Below are positions 9,474 to 19,891 of a stretch of 47,073 bases of DNA, in pieces. The position numbers and the translations under genes are program-made. The notes below the pieces were generated by a model. It made no database searches. It saw only the letters and a list, made by a program, of their open reading frames with translations, and was not told where the DNA came from. Source of the DNA: Alloyangia pacifica (GTDB taxonomy: Bacteria > Pseudomonadota > Alphaproteobacteria > Rhodobacterales > Rhodobacteraceae); NCBI RefSeq assembly GCF_020524285.1, contig NZ_JAIVKX010000014.1, positions 1 to 47,073 of the forward strand. The letters run 5' to 3'. The stretch's first letter is position 1. Every line of letters starts with the position of its first letter.

Positions 9474-10187
9474 TGGGTCTGCTCCATATTCTTCATGTTT
9501 CGTCATGTGTTGTCCATGCTCGCTTCGGAGCGTGTGACTGAGGATACAACCAGATAACCGTCCGGAACGATCCACACATATCGGTCACATGAACGTGCTG
9601 TGGCGGAACCACCACGAAAATCGACCGCGCAGAGGGGTCTCGGCCAAATGCAGCCGTAGCGTGTAGCCATGCAGGCAGAAATTGGCTCATTATCCTGAGG
9701 GGTTGGAACCTTTTCTGATCACATTACGCTACGGAAGTGTCAGGTTTGACACGCGCCCGTGAACAGAGAATTGGCACATTCGGAGCAAGCCGCCCGACTC
9801 ATGTGCGGAACATGTGCGCGCGCCGGTGCCTCGTCGGGGGCACGGGAGGCGCTGGCTGGCGCCGCGGTCATGTAAGGCGAGGGGGGAGGCGCTGGCGCCT
9901 TTGGGCTGGGAGCGCCAGCCTTCAGGATCGCGCCTTGGGTCGGCGGCAGGCTGAGCACCGGGGCCGGACAAACGCGCGCTCACGGGCGGCCGACACCCGC
10001 CCTCATGTGCGCGCAGGGCAGCAAAGCTGGAGATGGTGGAAGAGCGTCACCGCAGCGGCTTCGCGCGCGGCCCGTGCGGGCAATGCGCCGGAGAGGGTCG
10101 CCACAAGCATAAGGCGAGTCCAGGGCCGCGAATGAATCGCAATTCCCCGGGGCAGCACGGAGAGGGGCTGCCCGGGGGCAGGGAAGG
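9474..10187. other. 714-bp gene-free stretch with repeats and alternative stems
   Basis: I found no convincing gene. A perfect palindrome GTGTCA-GGTT-TGACAC (9737-9752) looks like an operator. A 13-nt direct repeat GGGAGGCGCTGGC occurs at 9844-9856 and 9884-9896. GGCTGGCGC (9854-9862) and CTGGCGC (9892-9898) can each pair with GCGCCAGCC (9912-9920), giving mutually exclusive hairpins. CATGTGCGCGC occurs twice, near 9809 and 10004. The left end presumably carries the barrel-gene promoter. Confidence 0.5.
10145..10178 (-). terminator. Hairpin after folA
   Basis: CCCCGGGGCAGC pairs with GCTGCCCGGGGG (one internal mismatch) around a 10-nt loop, 10 bp past the folA stop. The sequence beyond it on the minus strand (GGAATTGCG) is AT-richer but lacks a T-run. 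Confidence 0.5.
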
Positions 10188-10664
10188 CTAGCGGCGCAGC
10201 AGTTCCCGCACCACGCAGGCCGGAGCGTCGCCGCCCAGCTCCTTGCGGCCAAGCTCGTGCCAGTCCGCCTCGTCGAACGCCGGGAAGAAGGCATCCGCGC
10301 CCTCGACCTCGAGGTCGACCTCGGTGACGAGCAGCCGGTCGGCCTTGGGCAGCAGCCCCTCGTAGACCGAGGTGCCGCCCATGCCGTAGACGCGGAAGTA
10401 GCCCATGGTCTGCGCAAGCGCCACGGCCTCGTCCAGCGAGCCGCAGACGTGCTCGGTCAGCGAGCTGTCGCGCGAGACCACGATATTGAGACGGTTCTTC
10501 AGCGGCTTGACCGGAAGGCTCTCCCAGGTGCGGCGACCCATGATGAGCGCGCCGCCCGAGGTCTCGCGCTGGAACATCTTCAGATCCTCCGGCTTGAACC
10601 AGGGGATGTCATTGTCCCGGCCGATGGCGCCGTTGCGGGCGCGGGCGACGATCAGCGTCAGCAT
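10188..10664 (-). CDS. folA: Dihydrofolate reductase
   Basis: A 158-residue DHFR of standard length. It reduces dihydrofolate to tetrahydrofolate with [27 protein letters not shown] is the classic start; PW and the acidic residue in KPEDLKMFQ belong to the substrate site. IMGRRTWESLP and VYGMGGTSVYE are the NADPH-binding signatures. The ATG shares one base with the thyA stop (TGATG), so the two genes are translationally coupled. This is logical, since ThyA produces the dihydrofolate that FolA recycles. Confidence 0.96.
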   Translation of the reverse strand: MLTLIVARARNGAIGRDNDIPWFKPEDLKMFQRETSGGALIMGRRTWESLPVKPLKNRLNIVVSRDSSLTEHVCGSLDEAVALAQTMGYFRVYGMGGTSVYEGLLPKADRLLVTEVDLEVEGADAFFPAFDEADWHELGRKELGGDAPACVVRELLRR

Positions 10665-11494
10665 CAGACGGCCACCGGGGCCTTGATGCCGGGCTCGGGC
10701 GCGTAGTTCTCGATGATGAAATCCTCGAAGCGGAAATCGAAGAGCGAGGGCACGTCGCGCGCCAGCTTGAGCGACGGCAGCGCGTGCGGCGTCCGGGCAA
10801 GTTGCGTCTCCACCTGCTCGAGGTGGTTGAGATAGATATGCGCATCGCCGATCGAATGGATGAAATCGCCGGGCTCGTAGCCGGTCACATGCGCCAGCAT
10901 CACCGTCAGCAGCGCGTAGGAGGCGATGTTGAACGGCACGCCGAGGAACATGTCGGCCGAGCGCTGGTAGAGCTGCAGGTGCAGCTTGCCGCCGATGATC
11001 CGCACCTGCCAGAGCGTGTGGCAGGGGGGCAGGGCCATCTGCCCGATCTCGCCCGGGTTCCAGGCCGAGACGATGAGGCGGCGGCTGTCGGGGCTGGTCT
11101 TGATCATCTGGACCAGCTGGGCGATCTGGTCGACCTCGCCGAGCAGCACGCGGGAGGCGCCGTCGTCGCCGATCTCCTCGCGGATGGTCGGGAAGTGGCG
11201 CCACTGGTGGCCGTAGACCGGCCCGAGATCGCCGTTTTCGTCGGCCCATTCGTCCCAGATCGAGACGCCATTGTCCTTGAGATACTTGATGTTGGTGTCG
11301 CCGGCGAGGAACCACAGCAGCTCGTGGATGATCGAGCGCAGGTGCAGCTTCTTGGTGGTCACCAGCGGGAAACCCTCGGCCAGCGGGTAGCGGCACTGCA
11401 TCCCGAAATACGAAATCGTGCCGGTGCCGGTGCGGTCGGTCGAGCGGGTGCCGAGATCGCGCACGGTGCGCAGGGCGTCGAGATACTGGCGCAT
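10664..11494 (-). CDS. thyA: Thymidylate synthase
   Basis: A 276-residue ThyA. It methylates dUMP to dTMP with methylene-tetrahydrofolate, releasing dihydrofolate. The catalytic cysteine is in [19 protein letters not shown]-like ([14 protein letters not shown]), [12 protein letters not shown] and [20 protein letters not shown] are all present. The ATG is chosen because GGAGG lies 5-6 nt upstream and the protein then starts at the family's usual MRQYLD. A frame extending 28 codons upstream is not needed. First gene of the thyA-folA operon. Confidence 0.96.
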   Translation of the reverse strand: MRQYLDALRTVRDLGTRSTDRTGTGTISYFGMQCRYPLAEGFPLVTTKKLHLRSIIHELLWFLAGDTNIKYLKDNGVSIWDEWADENGDLGPVYGHQWRHFPTIREEIGDDGASRVLLGEVDQIAQLVQMIKTSPDSRRLIVSAWNPGEIGQMALPPCHTLWQVRIIGGKLHLQLYQRSADMFLGVPFNIASYALLTVMLAHVTGYEPGDFIHSIGDAHIYLNHLEQVETQLARTPHALPSLKLARDVPSLFDFRFEDFIIENYAPEPGIKAPVAV

Positions 11495-11525
11495 GGGGCC
11501 TCCGGGCTGGTCGTGTTGCCCCTCC

Positions 11526-11553
11526 GAGATAGCGGATCGCGGCGGCGAGGCAA
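11526..11553 (-). promoter_or_regulatory. Sigma-70-type promoter of thyA-folA
   Basis: On the minus strand, TTGCCT and TATCTC are separated by 16 bp, about 30 bp before the thyA start. Both hexamers are partial matches. Confidence 0.5.
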
Positions 11554-11662
11554 AGGCGGAACCGCCGTTTTTTGGCAAGATGTGGGGTAAGAAGGCGCCG
11601 GGTGGCCGATATGCTGTGGCGGCAGAATTGTCTCACACGGCCGTTATCGCCTGTGGGGGAGA

Positions 11663-11691
11663 TTGATCGGTGCGCCGTCCGCTCCTAGCCT
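11663..11691 (+). promoter_or_regulatory. Promoter of the lipoprotein-Slam operon
   Basis: TTGATC and TAGCCT are 17 bp apart, with the ATG 39 bp beyond. The same -10-like TAGCCT recurs at two other genes in this window (14275 and 24472) at nearly identical distance from the start codon. Confidence 0.45.
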
Positions 11692-11730
11692 TGGCGGCAA
11701 AACACACGCGGCCGGATCCGGGGCAGATTC

Positions 11731-12774
11731 ATGAAAACACTTGGTATTGCGCTCTCTCTCGTGGCGCTGCTCGCGGCCTGCGGCAGCAGCAGCGGCAGTG
11801 GTGAGAACCCCTTGCAGGACGATGAGGACTGCGTCCGCGACAACCCGCTGCAGGAGTGCGAGGGCAGCGACGACGACGGGGAGGACGGCGACGACGATAC
11901 CACGGACACGGACGGCATTCCTGACGAGCTGGCGGAGAACCTCGCGAAATTCAGTTTCGCGGAAGACATGAACAGCGTGACGGTGACCATCAACGGGCTC
12001 GACTCGGGCTCGGCGGACGCGGTCTACACGCGAAACGACACGCTCACCGACGTGCTGGGGCTCGATGACTATATCGCCTACTCGCTGCAGGAGGACCCGC
12101 TCGACCGGTTCTTCATGGCGCTGGGGGCAACCAGCATCGACGGCAGCGTGGCCGCGGCCAGCGTGGGGTCCGGCGGGCAGTTCGACACGCATTTCCAGGG
12201 CGGCATCTACGCCCGCGACGGCAGCTACGACCCTCCGGCAGCCGGCGAGGACCAGCAGGTCACCTACGCCGGGGATTACGCGGCGGTGACCAATCTCAGT
12301 ACGCGCGCTGGTACCGAGTTGCTCGATCCGGGCACATTGCCCGACGGGTACGATGAACTCGACCTGCCGGGCCAACCCGCGATGATGCGCGGGGTGATCT
12401 TCCTGAACGTGAGTTTCGTGGACAACGAGGTGAACGGGCAGATCTTCAACCGCGACATCATCTCTCCCGCCGATACTGGTACGACCGAACGCCTGAATGA
12501 TGTCTTCCTCGAGCTGGCGGACATCGACGACTCTGGCGAATTCCTCGGCTCGGTGAAGAACAATCCGGATGACGATCTTTCGATCAGCGGCTCCTACGGC
12601 GGGATTTTCGGCGGCGAGAACGCGCGCTATGTCGCCGGGCTCACGAACATGTCCTACAGTGCGGACGGGATCCTGGGGGTCGAGGGAGGCACGATGGAAG
12701 AAGTCGGGATGTTCGTTCTGACCCAATGCGGTTCGGCAGGTGCGGCGAGCGAGATCTGCGACCTTCTTGACTGA
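11731..12774 (+). CDS. Surface-type lipoprotein with Asp-rich linker; probable Slam substrate
   Basis: A 347-residue protein. A lipoprotein signal MKTLGIALSLVALLAAC puts the lipidated cysteine at 17. A very acidic linker follows (residues about 29-66, runs of Asp and Glu). The C-terminal third includes SGSYGGIFGGENARYVAGL, which resembles the TbpB-like small beta-barrel found in proteins exported by Slam. Four cysteines lie outside the lipobox: two in the N-terminal linker and a pair at the C-terminus. It is 7 bp upstream of the Slam-like gene. I infer that it is flipped to the cell surface by that partner. Its ligand is unknown; no TonB receptor or iron/haem gene is adjacent. There are no close functional matches I can name. 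Confidence 0.75.
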   Translation: MKTLGIALSLVALLAACGSSSGSGENPLQDDEDCVRDNPLQECEGSDDDGEDGDDDTTDTDGIPDELAENLAKFSFAEDMNSVTVTINGLDSGSADAVYTRNDTLTDVLGLDDYIAYSLQEDPLDRFFMALGATSIDGSVAAASVGSGGQFDTHFQGGIYARDGSYDPPAAGEDQQVTYAGDYAAVTNLSTRAGTELLDPGTLPDGYDELDLPGQPAMMRGVIFLNVSFVDNEVNGQIFNRDIISPADTGTTERLNDVFLELADIDDSGEFLGSVKNNPDDDLSISGSYGGIFGGENARYVAGLTNMSYSADGILGVEGGTMEEVGMFVLTQCGSAGAASEICDLLD

Positions 12775-12781
12775 AGCCGAC

Positions 12782-14242
12782 ATGATGCTTCGGGCCGCCC
12801 TTGTCGCTGCGGTGCTGGCTGCGTCTTCTCTTGCCGGCGCTGCCGTCCAGGCGGAAGGGGCCATGGCGCAGCCTGCCTCCACCGCGGCGGGCGCCGCAAC
12901 CCGTGCCGTGTCCTCCGAGGCTGCCTCGGCCCTCGGCGGCATGACGCTGAGCGCCACGCAGATGCGGATCGCGGCGCTGCGGGCGGTGCAGACCGGTCAT
13001 TACGCGTTGGCCGTGGAACTCGGCGGGCTGCTGCTGCGCGCCGACCCCGCCGATCCCTACGGCCATTTCGTCATCGCACAGGCCGAGCTGCGCCGCGGCA
13101 ACCCCGCCGAGGCGCGCAAGGCGGCCCGGCAGACGCTGCGCTATGCGAAGACGGACGTGCAGAAGCACGAGGCGGCGCGGGTCATGGCGGCGGCGCATGC
13201 GCTCGACGGCCGCTATTTCCTGTCGCAGCTCTGGATGCGGCGGGCGATGATGGATGTGCCGAGCGAGGCGCTCGAACAGCGGGCCGGGCGCGAATACAGG
13301 GCGCTGCGCAGCCTGTCGCGGCTCAGCCTGTCGCTCGATCTGTCGGTCGCGCCCTCGTCGAACGTCAACGGCGGCGCCTCGGAGGAGATCAGCACCGTCG
13401 ACGGGCTGCCGCTGGTCGGAATCCTCTCGCCCTCGGCGCAGGCGCTCTCGGGGGTTTCGGCGCGCGGCGCGCTGTCGCTGGGCTACGCGCTGCAGCGCGG
13501 TCCGACATCCGAAACCAGGCTGCGCGGCTACGGCACGCTGCGCCGCGTCTGGCTGAGCGACGAGTCGCGGGACAAGGCGCCGGACGTCGAGAATTCGGAT
13601 TTCGGCGCCTCGTCGCTCGAGATCGGCCTGCAGCATCGGCGCCAGCTCGGAGAGGAGGGGCCGCTTGTGTCCGGCAGCGCGACCCTCGGCCGCGCCTGGC
13701 AGGGCGGCGAGCGCAGCTACGACTACCGCCGCGCCGCGCTCAGTTTCGTGCAGCCGCTCGGGGCGCTCACCGCGCTGACCGGCGGCCTGTCGTGGCAGCA
13801 CCAGCAGGATGCGGAGAACGACTTCGACGATGTCGACACGCTGGGCTATCAGCTCGGGGTGATCCATGACTTCGGCGCGCGGGGCGCGGTGTCGGCGATG
13901 CTCGTCGGCGGGGCGGCCGACTCCGACAACGGTCAGATCACCCGCGATACCCTCGGCTTGCGGCTCGGCTACGAGCCCGGCGCGCCGCTGGGACCGGTGC
14001 GCCTGTCGTTCGGGCTCTCGGCCTTCGAGCACCGTTACCCGGATTACCGCGTGCTCTTCCCGGTGCCCGGCGGGCGCGAGGACGAGGTCTGGCGGGCCGA
14101 GATGCAACTGCGTTTCGACAAGCTCGACTACGCCGGTTTCGTGCCCGTGCTCGATCTCAGCGCCGAGCGATCCGAGAGCAATGTGAGCCGGTTCGAGACC
14201 GAGACCTTCGCCCTCAGCCTCGGCTTCAAATCGCGCTTCTGA
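12782..14242 (+). CDS. Slam-like surface lipoprotein assembly modifier (type XI secretion, DUF560-type barrel)
   Basis: A 486-residue protein with a signal peptide (MMLRAALVAAVLAASSLAG). A TPR-like helical region follows at residues about 60-160 (TGHYALAVELGGLLLRADP, LRRGNPAEARKAARQTLRYA). From about 181 it is an outer-membrane barrel, opening with SLSLDLSVAPSSNVN and ending SLGFKSRF. TPR plus barrel, with the SVAP.SNVN entry motif, is the layout of Slam proteins, which deliver lipoproteins or soluble proteins across the outer membrane. It lies 7 bp after the lipoprotein gene. The ATG at 12782 avoids overlap, although an upstream in-frame ATG (12740) exists. No strong ribosome site is visible, so translation may be coupled. 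Confidence 0.78.
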   Translation: MMLRAALVAAVLAASSLAGAAVQAEGAMAQPASTAAGAATRAVSSEAASALGGMTLSATQMRIAALRAVQTGHYALAVELGGLLLRADPADPYGHFVIAQAELRRGNPAEARKAARQTLRYAKTDVQKHEAARVMAAAHALDGRYFLSQLWMRRAMMDVPSEALEQRAGREYRALRSLSRLSLSLDLSVAPSSNVNGGASEEISTVDGLPLVGILSPSAQALSGVSARGALSLGYALQRGPTSETRLRGYGTLRRVWLSDESRDKAPDVENSDFGASSLEIGLQHRRQLGEEGPLVSGSATLGRAWQGGERSYDYRRAALSFVQPLGALTALTGGLSWQHQQDAENDFDDVDTLGYQLGVIHDFGARGAVSAMLVGGAADSDNGQITRDTLGLRLGYEPGAPLGPVRLSFGLSAFEHRYPDYRVLFPVPGGREDEVWRAEMQLRFDKLDYAGFVPVLDLSAERSESNVSRFETETFALSLGFKSRF

Positions 14243-14252
14243 ATGTGAAGTC

Positions 14253-14280
14253 TCGACAAGTGGGCGCGGCCTGCTAGCCT
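14253..14280 (+). promoter_or_regulatory. Promoter of gloA
   Basis: TCGACA and TAGCCT are 16 bp apart, 40 bp before the gloA ATG. The 11-mer CCTGCTAGCCT is identical to that in the promoter at 24450-24477. Confidence 0.5.
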
Positions 14281-14320
14281 ATGGATCAAAGACTCCAAGA
14301 CTAAGAGGAAAGGGCAAGAA

Positions 14321-14755
14321 ATGCCGATCCGCTACCTGCACACCATGGTTCGCGTGAAGGATCTCGACAAATCCATCGCATTTTACGAGTTGCTGGGACT
14401 GAAGGAGCGGCGCCGGACGGAAAGCGAAAAGGGTCGCTTCACGCTCGTCTTCCTCTGCCCGCCCGATCAGGATGACGGCACCGCCGATGTCGAGCTGACC
14501 TACAACTGGGATGGCGACGACGGGCTGCCGTCGGATTCGCGCCATTTCGGCCATCTCGCCTATTCGGTGCCCGACATTTACGAGGCCTGCCAGACGCTGA
14601 TGGATGCGGGGGTGACGATCAACCGCCCGCCGCGCGACGGGCACATGGCCTTCGTGCGCTCGCCCGACAACGTCTCGGTCGAGCTGCTTCAGCAGGGCGA
14701 TGCCAAGGAGCCCGCAGAACCCTGGGCGAGCATGCCCAACACCGGCCACTGGTAA
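14321..14755 (+). CDS. gloA: Lactoylglutathione lyase (glyoxalase I)
   Basis: A 144-residue VOC-fold enzyme. It isomerises the hemithioacetal of methylglyoxal and glutathione to lactoylglutathione. The four expected metal ligands are visible: His in RYLHTMVRV, Glu in VELTYNW, His in FGHLAYSV and Glu in VSVELLQ. The sequences DLDKSIAFYELLGL and KGRFTLVFL are typical of the proteobacterial enzyme. The ribosome site AGAGGAAAGGG is unusually purine-rich. A DUF1194 gene follows after 4 bp and may be co-transcribed. Confidence 0.94.
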   Translation: MPIRYLHTMVRVKDLDKSIAFYELLGLKERRRTESEKGRFTLVFLCPPDQDDGTADVELTYNWDGDDGLPSDSRHFGHLAYSVPDIYEACQTLMDAGVTINRPPRDGHMAFVRSPDNVSVELLQQGDAKEPAEPWASMPNTGHW

Positions 14756-14759
14756 GCCG

Positions 14760-15497
14760 GTGGGGGGGCGTCTCGCCGCTGCCCTGACGCTGGGGCTGGG
14801 CCTCTGGTCCGGCGCCGCCGCCATGGCGCAGCAGACGCCCTGCCGACTGGCGCTGGTGCTGGCGCTCGACGTTTCCTCCTCGGTCGATGACCAGGAATAC
14901 CGCCTGCAGAAAGAGGGGCTCGCCGGGGCGCTGCGCGATGCCGACGTGCGCCGCGCGATCCTGCAGGGCGGCGGGCTCGTGGCGCTCTCGGCCTATGAAT
15001 GGAGCGGGCGCAACCAGTCGCAGCTGGTGCTCGACTGGACCATGCTGCAGGACGAGGCGGCGATCGACGCCGCCGTGGTCCGCCTGCTGACCGCGCCGCG
15101 CAGCTACAACCGCTACCCCACCGCCATGGGCTATGCGCTCGGCTTCGGCGCGGGCGTCCTCGAGGTGGCGCCGGCCTGCGAGCGGCAGGTCATCGACGTC
15201 TCCGGCGACGGCATCACCAACGACGGCTTCCGCCCGCAGCAGGCCTATGCGCATTACCCCTTCGAGGGGGTGACGGTGAACGGTCTGGCGGTGATGGGCT
15301 CGGACCCGCGGGTGGTGGAATATTTCGAGGGCGAGGTACGGCACGGGCCGGGCGCCTTCGTCGAGGTCGCCTCGGGTTACGAGGACTTCCTGCGGGCCAT
15401 GTCGCGCAAGCTCTTCCGCGAGATCAATGACATGATGGTGGGCGAATTGGTGCCCATTCCCGGGCCGGAAGACGTGACGGAGTCCGAGCTGCGCTGA
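14760..15497 (+). CDS. DUF1194 exported von Willebrand A-like protein (copy 2)
   Basis: From a GTG start this is 245 residues with a signal peptide ending AAAMAQ. LALDVSSSVDDQEY provides the DxSxS metal site and VIDVSGDGITNDG the later acidic loop, as in DUF1194. A start at 14700 would run 56 bp into gloA and precede the signal peptide with non-hydrophobic sequence, so GTG is preferred. No good ribosome site is seen, and translation may be coupled to gloA. It is a diverged paralogue of the protein at 4651-5364. Function unknown. Confidence 0.8.
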   Translation: MGGRLAAALTLGLGLWSGAAAMAQQTPCRLALVLALDVSSSVDDQEYRLQKEGLAGALRDADVRRAILQGGGLVALSAYEWSGRNQSQLVLDWTMLQDEAAIDAAVVRLLTAPRSYNRYPTAMGYALGFGAGVLEVAPACERQVIDVSGDGITNDGFRPQQAYAHYPFEGVTVNGLAVMGSDPRVVEYFEGEVRHGPGAFVEVASGYEDFLRAMSRKLFREINDMMVGELVPIPGPEDVTESELR

Positions 15498-15504
15498 GCC
15501 CGTC

Positions 15505-15533
15505 TTGGTTCGGGCGGGGCGCGGGCCTATATG
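15505..15533 (+). promoter_or_regulatory. Promoter of htpX
   Basis: TTGGTT and TATATG are separated by 17 bp, and the htpX ATG lies 41 bp downstream. Confidence 0.5.
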
Positions 15534-15573
15534 TCCAGCGACACGCCCTCATCCAGCCTGACGGAGACTCGCC

Positions 15574-16620
15574 ATGGGATATGCGAAGACGGCCCTGCTG
15601 ATGGCCGCGATGACCGCCCTGTTCATGGGGCTCGGCTACCTGATCGGCGGCAGCTCCGGCATGGTGATCGCGCTGATCTTCGCCGGGGGGATGAATGTCT
15701 TCACCTGGTGGAACTCCGACAAGATGGTGCTGCGCATGCACGGCGCGCAGCCGCTCTCGCCGGGCGACCGCTTCGGGCTGCACGACATGGTGGCGGAACT
15801 GGCGCGCAACGCCGGGCTGCCGATGCCCAAGGTCTACCTGATGGACAACCCGCAGCCCAATGCCTTCGCCACGGGGCGCAACCCGCAGAATGCCGCCGTG
15901 GCGGTGACCTCGGGCCTGCTGCGCAGCCTCTCGCGCGAGGAGCTGGCCGGGGTGGTGGCGCATGAGCTGGCGCATATCCGCAACCACGATACGGCGATCA
16001 TGACGGTCACCGCGACCTTCGCGGGCGCGATTTCCATGCTGGCCAACTTCGCCTTCTTCTTCGGCGGCTCGCGCGACGAGAACCGCATGGGCATCGTCGG
16101 CACGCTGGCGATGATGTTCCTGGCGCCGATGGCGGCGGGGCTGGTGCAGATGGCGATCAGCCGGACCCGCGAATATGCCGCCGACAAGGCCGGGGCGGAG
16201 ATCTGCGGCAACCCGCTGTGGCTCGCATCGGCGCTGGCGCAGATCCAGCGCGGCGCCGCTCGGATCGACAACCCGCAGGCCGAGCGGAACCCGGCGACGG
16301 CGCATATGTTCATCATCAACCCGCTGCACATGCACAAGCGCGACAACCTCTTCGCTACCCACCCCGCCACCGAGAACCGCATCGCGGCCCTGCAGCAACT
16401 GGCGGCGCAGGGCGGCTTCGGCCAGGCGCGTCCGGCGCAGCGCAGCGGCGACTGGGCCGGGGCAGGGAGCGAGTTCGCCGGTCGCCCGCCGGGCCGGGAC
16501 AGTGGTCTCGAGGTGATCGAGGATTCGCCGGACCGCCCCAGCGTCGCGGGCCGCCCGCGCCCCGTGCCGCGCAAGCGTCGCGGCGGCGACCGTGGTGGGG
16601 ATGAGGGTCCCTGGAGCTGA
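15574..16620 (+). CDS. htpX: Membrane-bound zinc protease HtpX (M48)
   Basis: A 348-residue inner-membrane protease for quality control of damaged membrane proteins. Two N-terminal hydrophobic segments (residues 4-22 and 27-45) are followed by [13 protein letters not shown], the HExxH zinc site. The third ligand glutamate is in [14 protein letters not shown]. Two more hydrophobic segments follow the zinc site. A C-terminal tail of about 60 residues, rich in Arg, Gly and Pro, goes beyond the usual ~290-residue length and looks disordered. It is a monocistronic gene with its own promoter. Confidence 0.94.
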   Translation: MGYAKTALLMAAMTALFMGLGYLIGGSSGMVIALIFAGGMNVFTWWNSDKMVLRMHGAQPLSPGDRFGLHDMVAELARNAGLPMPKVYLMDNPQPNAFATGRNPQNAAVAVTSGLLRSLSREELAGVVAHELAHIRNHDTAIMTVTATFAGAISMLANFAFFFGGSRDENRMGIVGTLAMMFLAPMAAGLVQMAISRTREYAADKAGAEICGNPLWLASALAQIQRGAARIDNPQAERNPATAHMFIINPLHMHKRDNLFATHPATENRIAALQQLAAQGGFGQARPAQRSGDWAGAGSEFAGRPPGRDSGLEVIEDSPDRPSVAGRPRPVPRKRRGGDRGGDEGPWS

Positions 16621-16848
16621 TCAGGCCGGTTGCCGGAGAGCCCGCCAGTCGGGCAAGGCGCAAGCAATGATCTGGGACACGAAGTGATCGCTGATCAAGA
16701 GTCGAGCGCTGATCAAGGTGGCCAACCCATTCAGTGACAAGCCCGATCGGCGGTCGCGCGGCCCTGCCCAGGACGAGACAACAGGGATAGCCGCTGCGAC
16801 CCGTACACGTCGTGCGCCCGTACCCGCCCGAGCCGCCGGCCAGGCGGG

Positions 16849-17346
16849 TCAGTAGATGTAGCGGATCTGGTCGGTCCAGAAGCGCTCGAGCCGGCGCAGC
16901 CCGCTGTTCACGTCTTCCAGCCCCTGCAGGTCGACGATCTGCCGCGCCTCCAGCCCCTCAGAATGGCGCTGGAACAGCTCGTCGACGAGGGTGCGGATAT
17001 TGCGCCCCTTCTCGGTCAGCCGCACCCGCACCGAGCGGCGGTCGATCTCGCAGCGCTGGTGGTGCATGTAGCCCATGTCGACCAGCTTCTTGAGGTTGTA
17101 GCTGACGTTCGAGCCCTGGTAGTAGCCGCGCGACTTCAGCTCGCCGGCCGTCACCTCGTTGTCGCCGATGTTGAACAGCAGCAGCGCCTGCACCGCGTTG
17201 ATCTCGAGAATGCCGACGCGCTCGAACTCGTCCTTGACCACGTCGAGCAGCAATCGGTGCAGCCGCTCGAGCAGCGACAGGGTTTCGAGGTAACCCGCCA
17301 CGTATCCCGTGACCGGCTTTCTACCCAGGGGGGCGTGGATGCTCAT
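16849..17346 (-). CDS. MarR-family regulator, LdtR-like
   Basis: A 165-residue winged-helix protein. ALLLFNIGDNEVTAGELKSRGYYQGSNVSYNLKKLVDMGYMHHQRCEIDRRSVRVRLTEKG spans the recognition helix and wing. The wording closely resembles alphaproteobacterial LdtR, which controls an L,D-transpeptidase and osmotic tolerance; that assignment is from memory. The ATG at 17346 has GGAGAAG 4 nt upstream, so it is preferred over an ATG 7 codons and a TTG 10 codons further up. No transpeptidase gene is adjacent. The gene is monocistronic, in an AT-richer promoter region. Confidence 0.82.
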   Translation of the reverse strand: MSIHAPLGRKPVTGYVAGYLETLSLLERLHRLLLDVVKDEFERVGILEINAVQALLLFNIGDNEVTAGELKSRGYYQGSNVSYNLKKLVDMGYMHHQRCEIDRRSVRVRLTEKGRNIRTLVDELFQRHSEGLEARQIVDLQGLEDVNSGLRRLERFWTDQIRYIY

Positions 17347-17430
17347 GATCTTCTCCGCCAGTTCCATGCGGCCCAATGCCGAATGACCGAAGGTTCTGAA
17401 GGGAAAAGACCAAGAATAGGTTAAATCTAG

Positions 17431-19466
<2,036 letters not shown>

Positions 19467-19467
<1 letters not shown>

Positions 19468-19871
19468 TGTCTGGGGCGCTGCCGGAGTTCTTCTTCCGCA
19501 CCCGCGACAACGGGGCCCTCGTGTTCCGCGTGGACGGCGAGAACCGGCAGCGCCGCATCGAACTGAACCAGATCGCCGTGGTCAACCTCGCCAAGGGCGA
19601 GGTGCGCGCTCACGGCGATCACCAGCTCACGCCCGAGGAACTGGCGGCGATCGCTGACTGGGTGGAGACGCGCAAGGCGCAGCTCGCGCGGCGCAGCCAC
19701 GACGAGATCCTGCGCACCGTCGACCAGCTCAACGCCGCCGCGCAATGGGCGCAGTCGAAGGCCAGCGACGCCGAGCTCGAGGACGTCACGGATGCGCTGC
19801 TTCTGGCCATGCACGACCTGCGCGGGGTGCTGGTGCGGCGCCGGGCCGAGAAGCTGAGCCGCGAGGGCTGA
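19467..19871 (+). CDS. Conserved-looking hypothetical protein coupled to aspC
   Basis: A 134-residue soluble, charged protein. Its GTG start shares a base with the aspC stop (TAGTG), indicating coupled translation. The N-terminal half (FFFRTRDNGALVFRVDGENRQRRIELNQIAVVNLAKGEV) looks like a small beta domain. The second half is helical (LTPEELAAIADWVETRKAQL..., AELEDVTDALLLAMHDLRGVLVRRRAEKL). I do not recognise the family. It ends 20 bp from the convergent LysR gene. Confidence 0.72.
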
Positions 19872-19891
19872 GCCCGGGCCCTGCCGGAGCC

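Noticed and set aside
9737..10135. A 132-codon plus-strand frame in the gap before folA
   Set aside because: Arg/Gly/Trp-heavy product, no ribosome site, codon use unlike neighbours. The sequence is better described as repeats.
10188..11636. Extension of folA upstream into a single 482-codon frame
   Set aside because: The extra part is the shadow of thyA in another frame. DHFR begins at its standard MLTLIV start, overlapping the thyA stop.
16689..16722. Twice-repeated GCTGATCAAG after htpX as an attachment site
   Set aside because: Only 10 bp, with no integrase, tRNA or mobile gene nearby.
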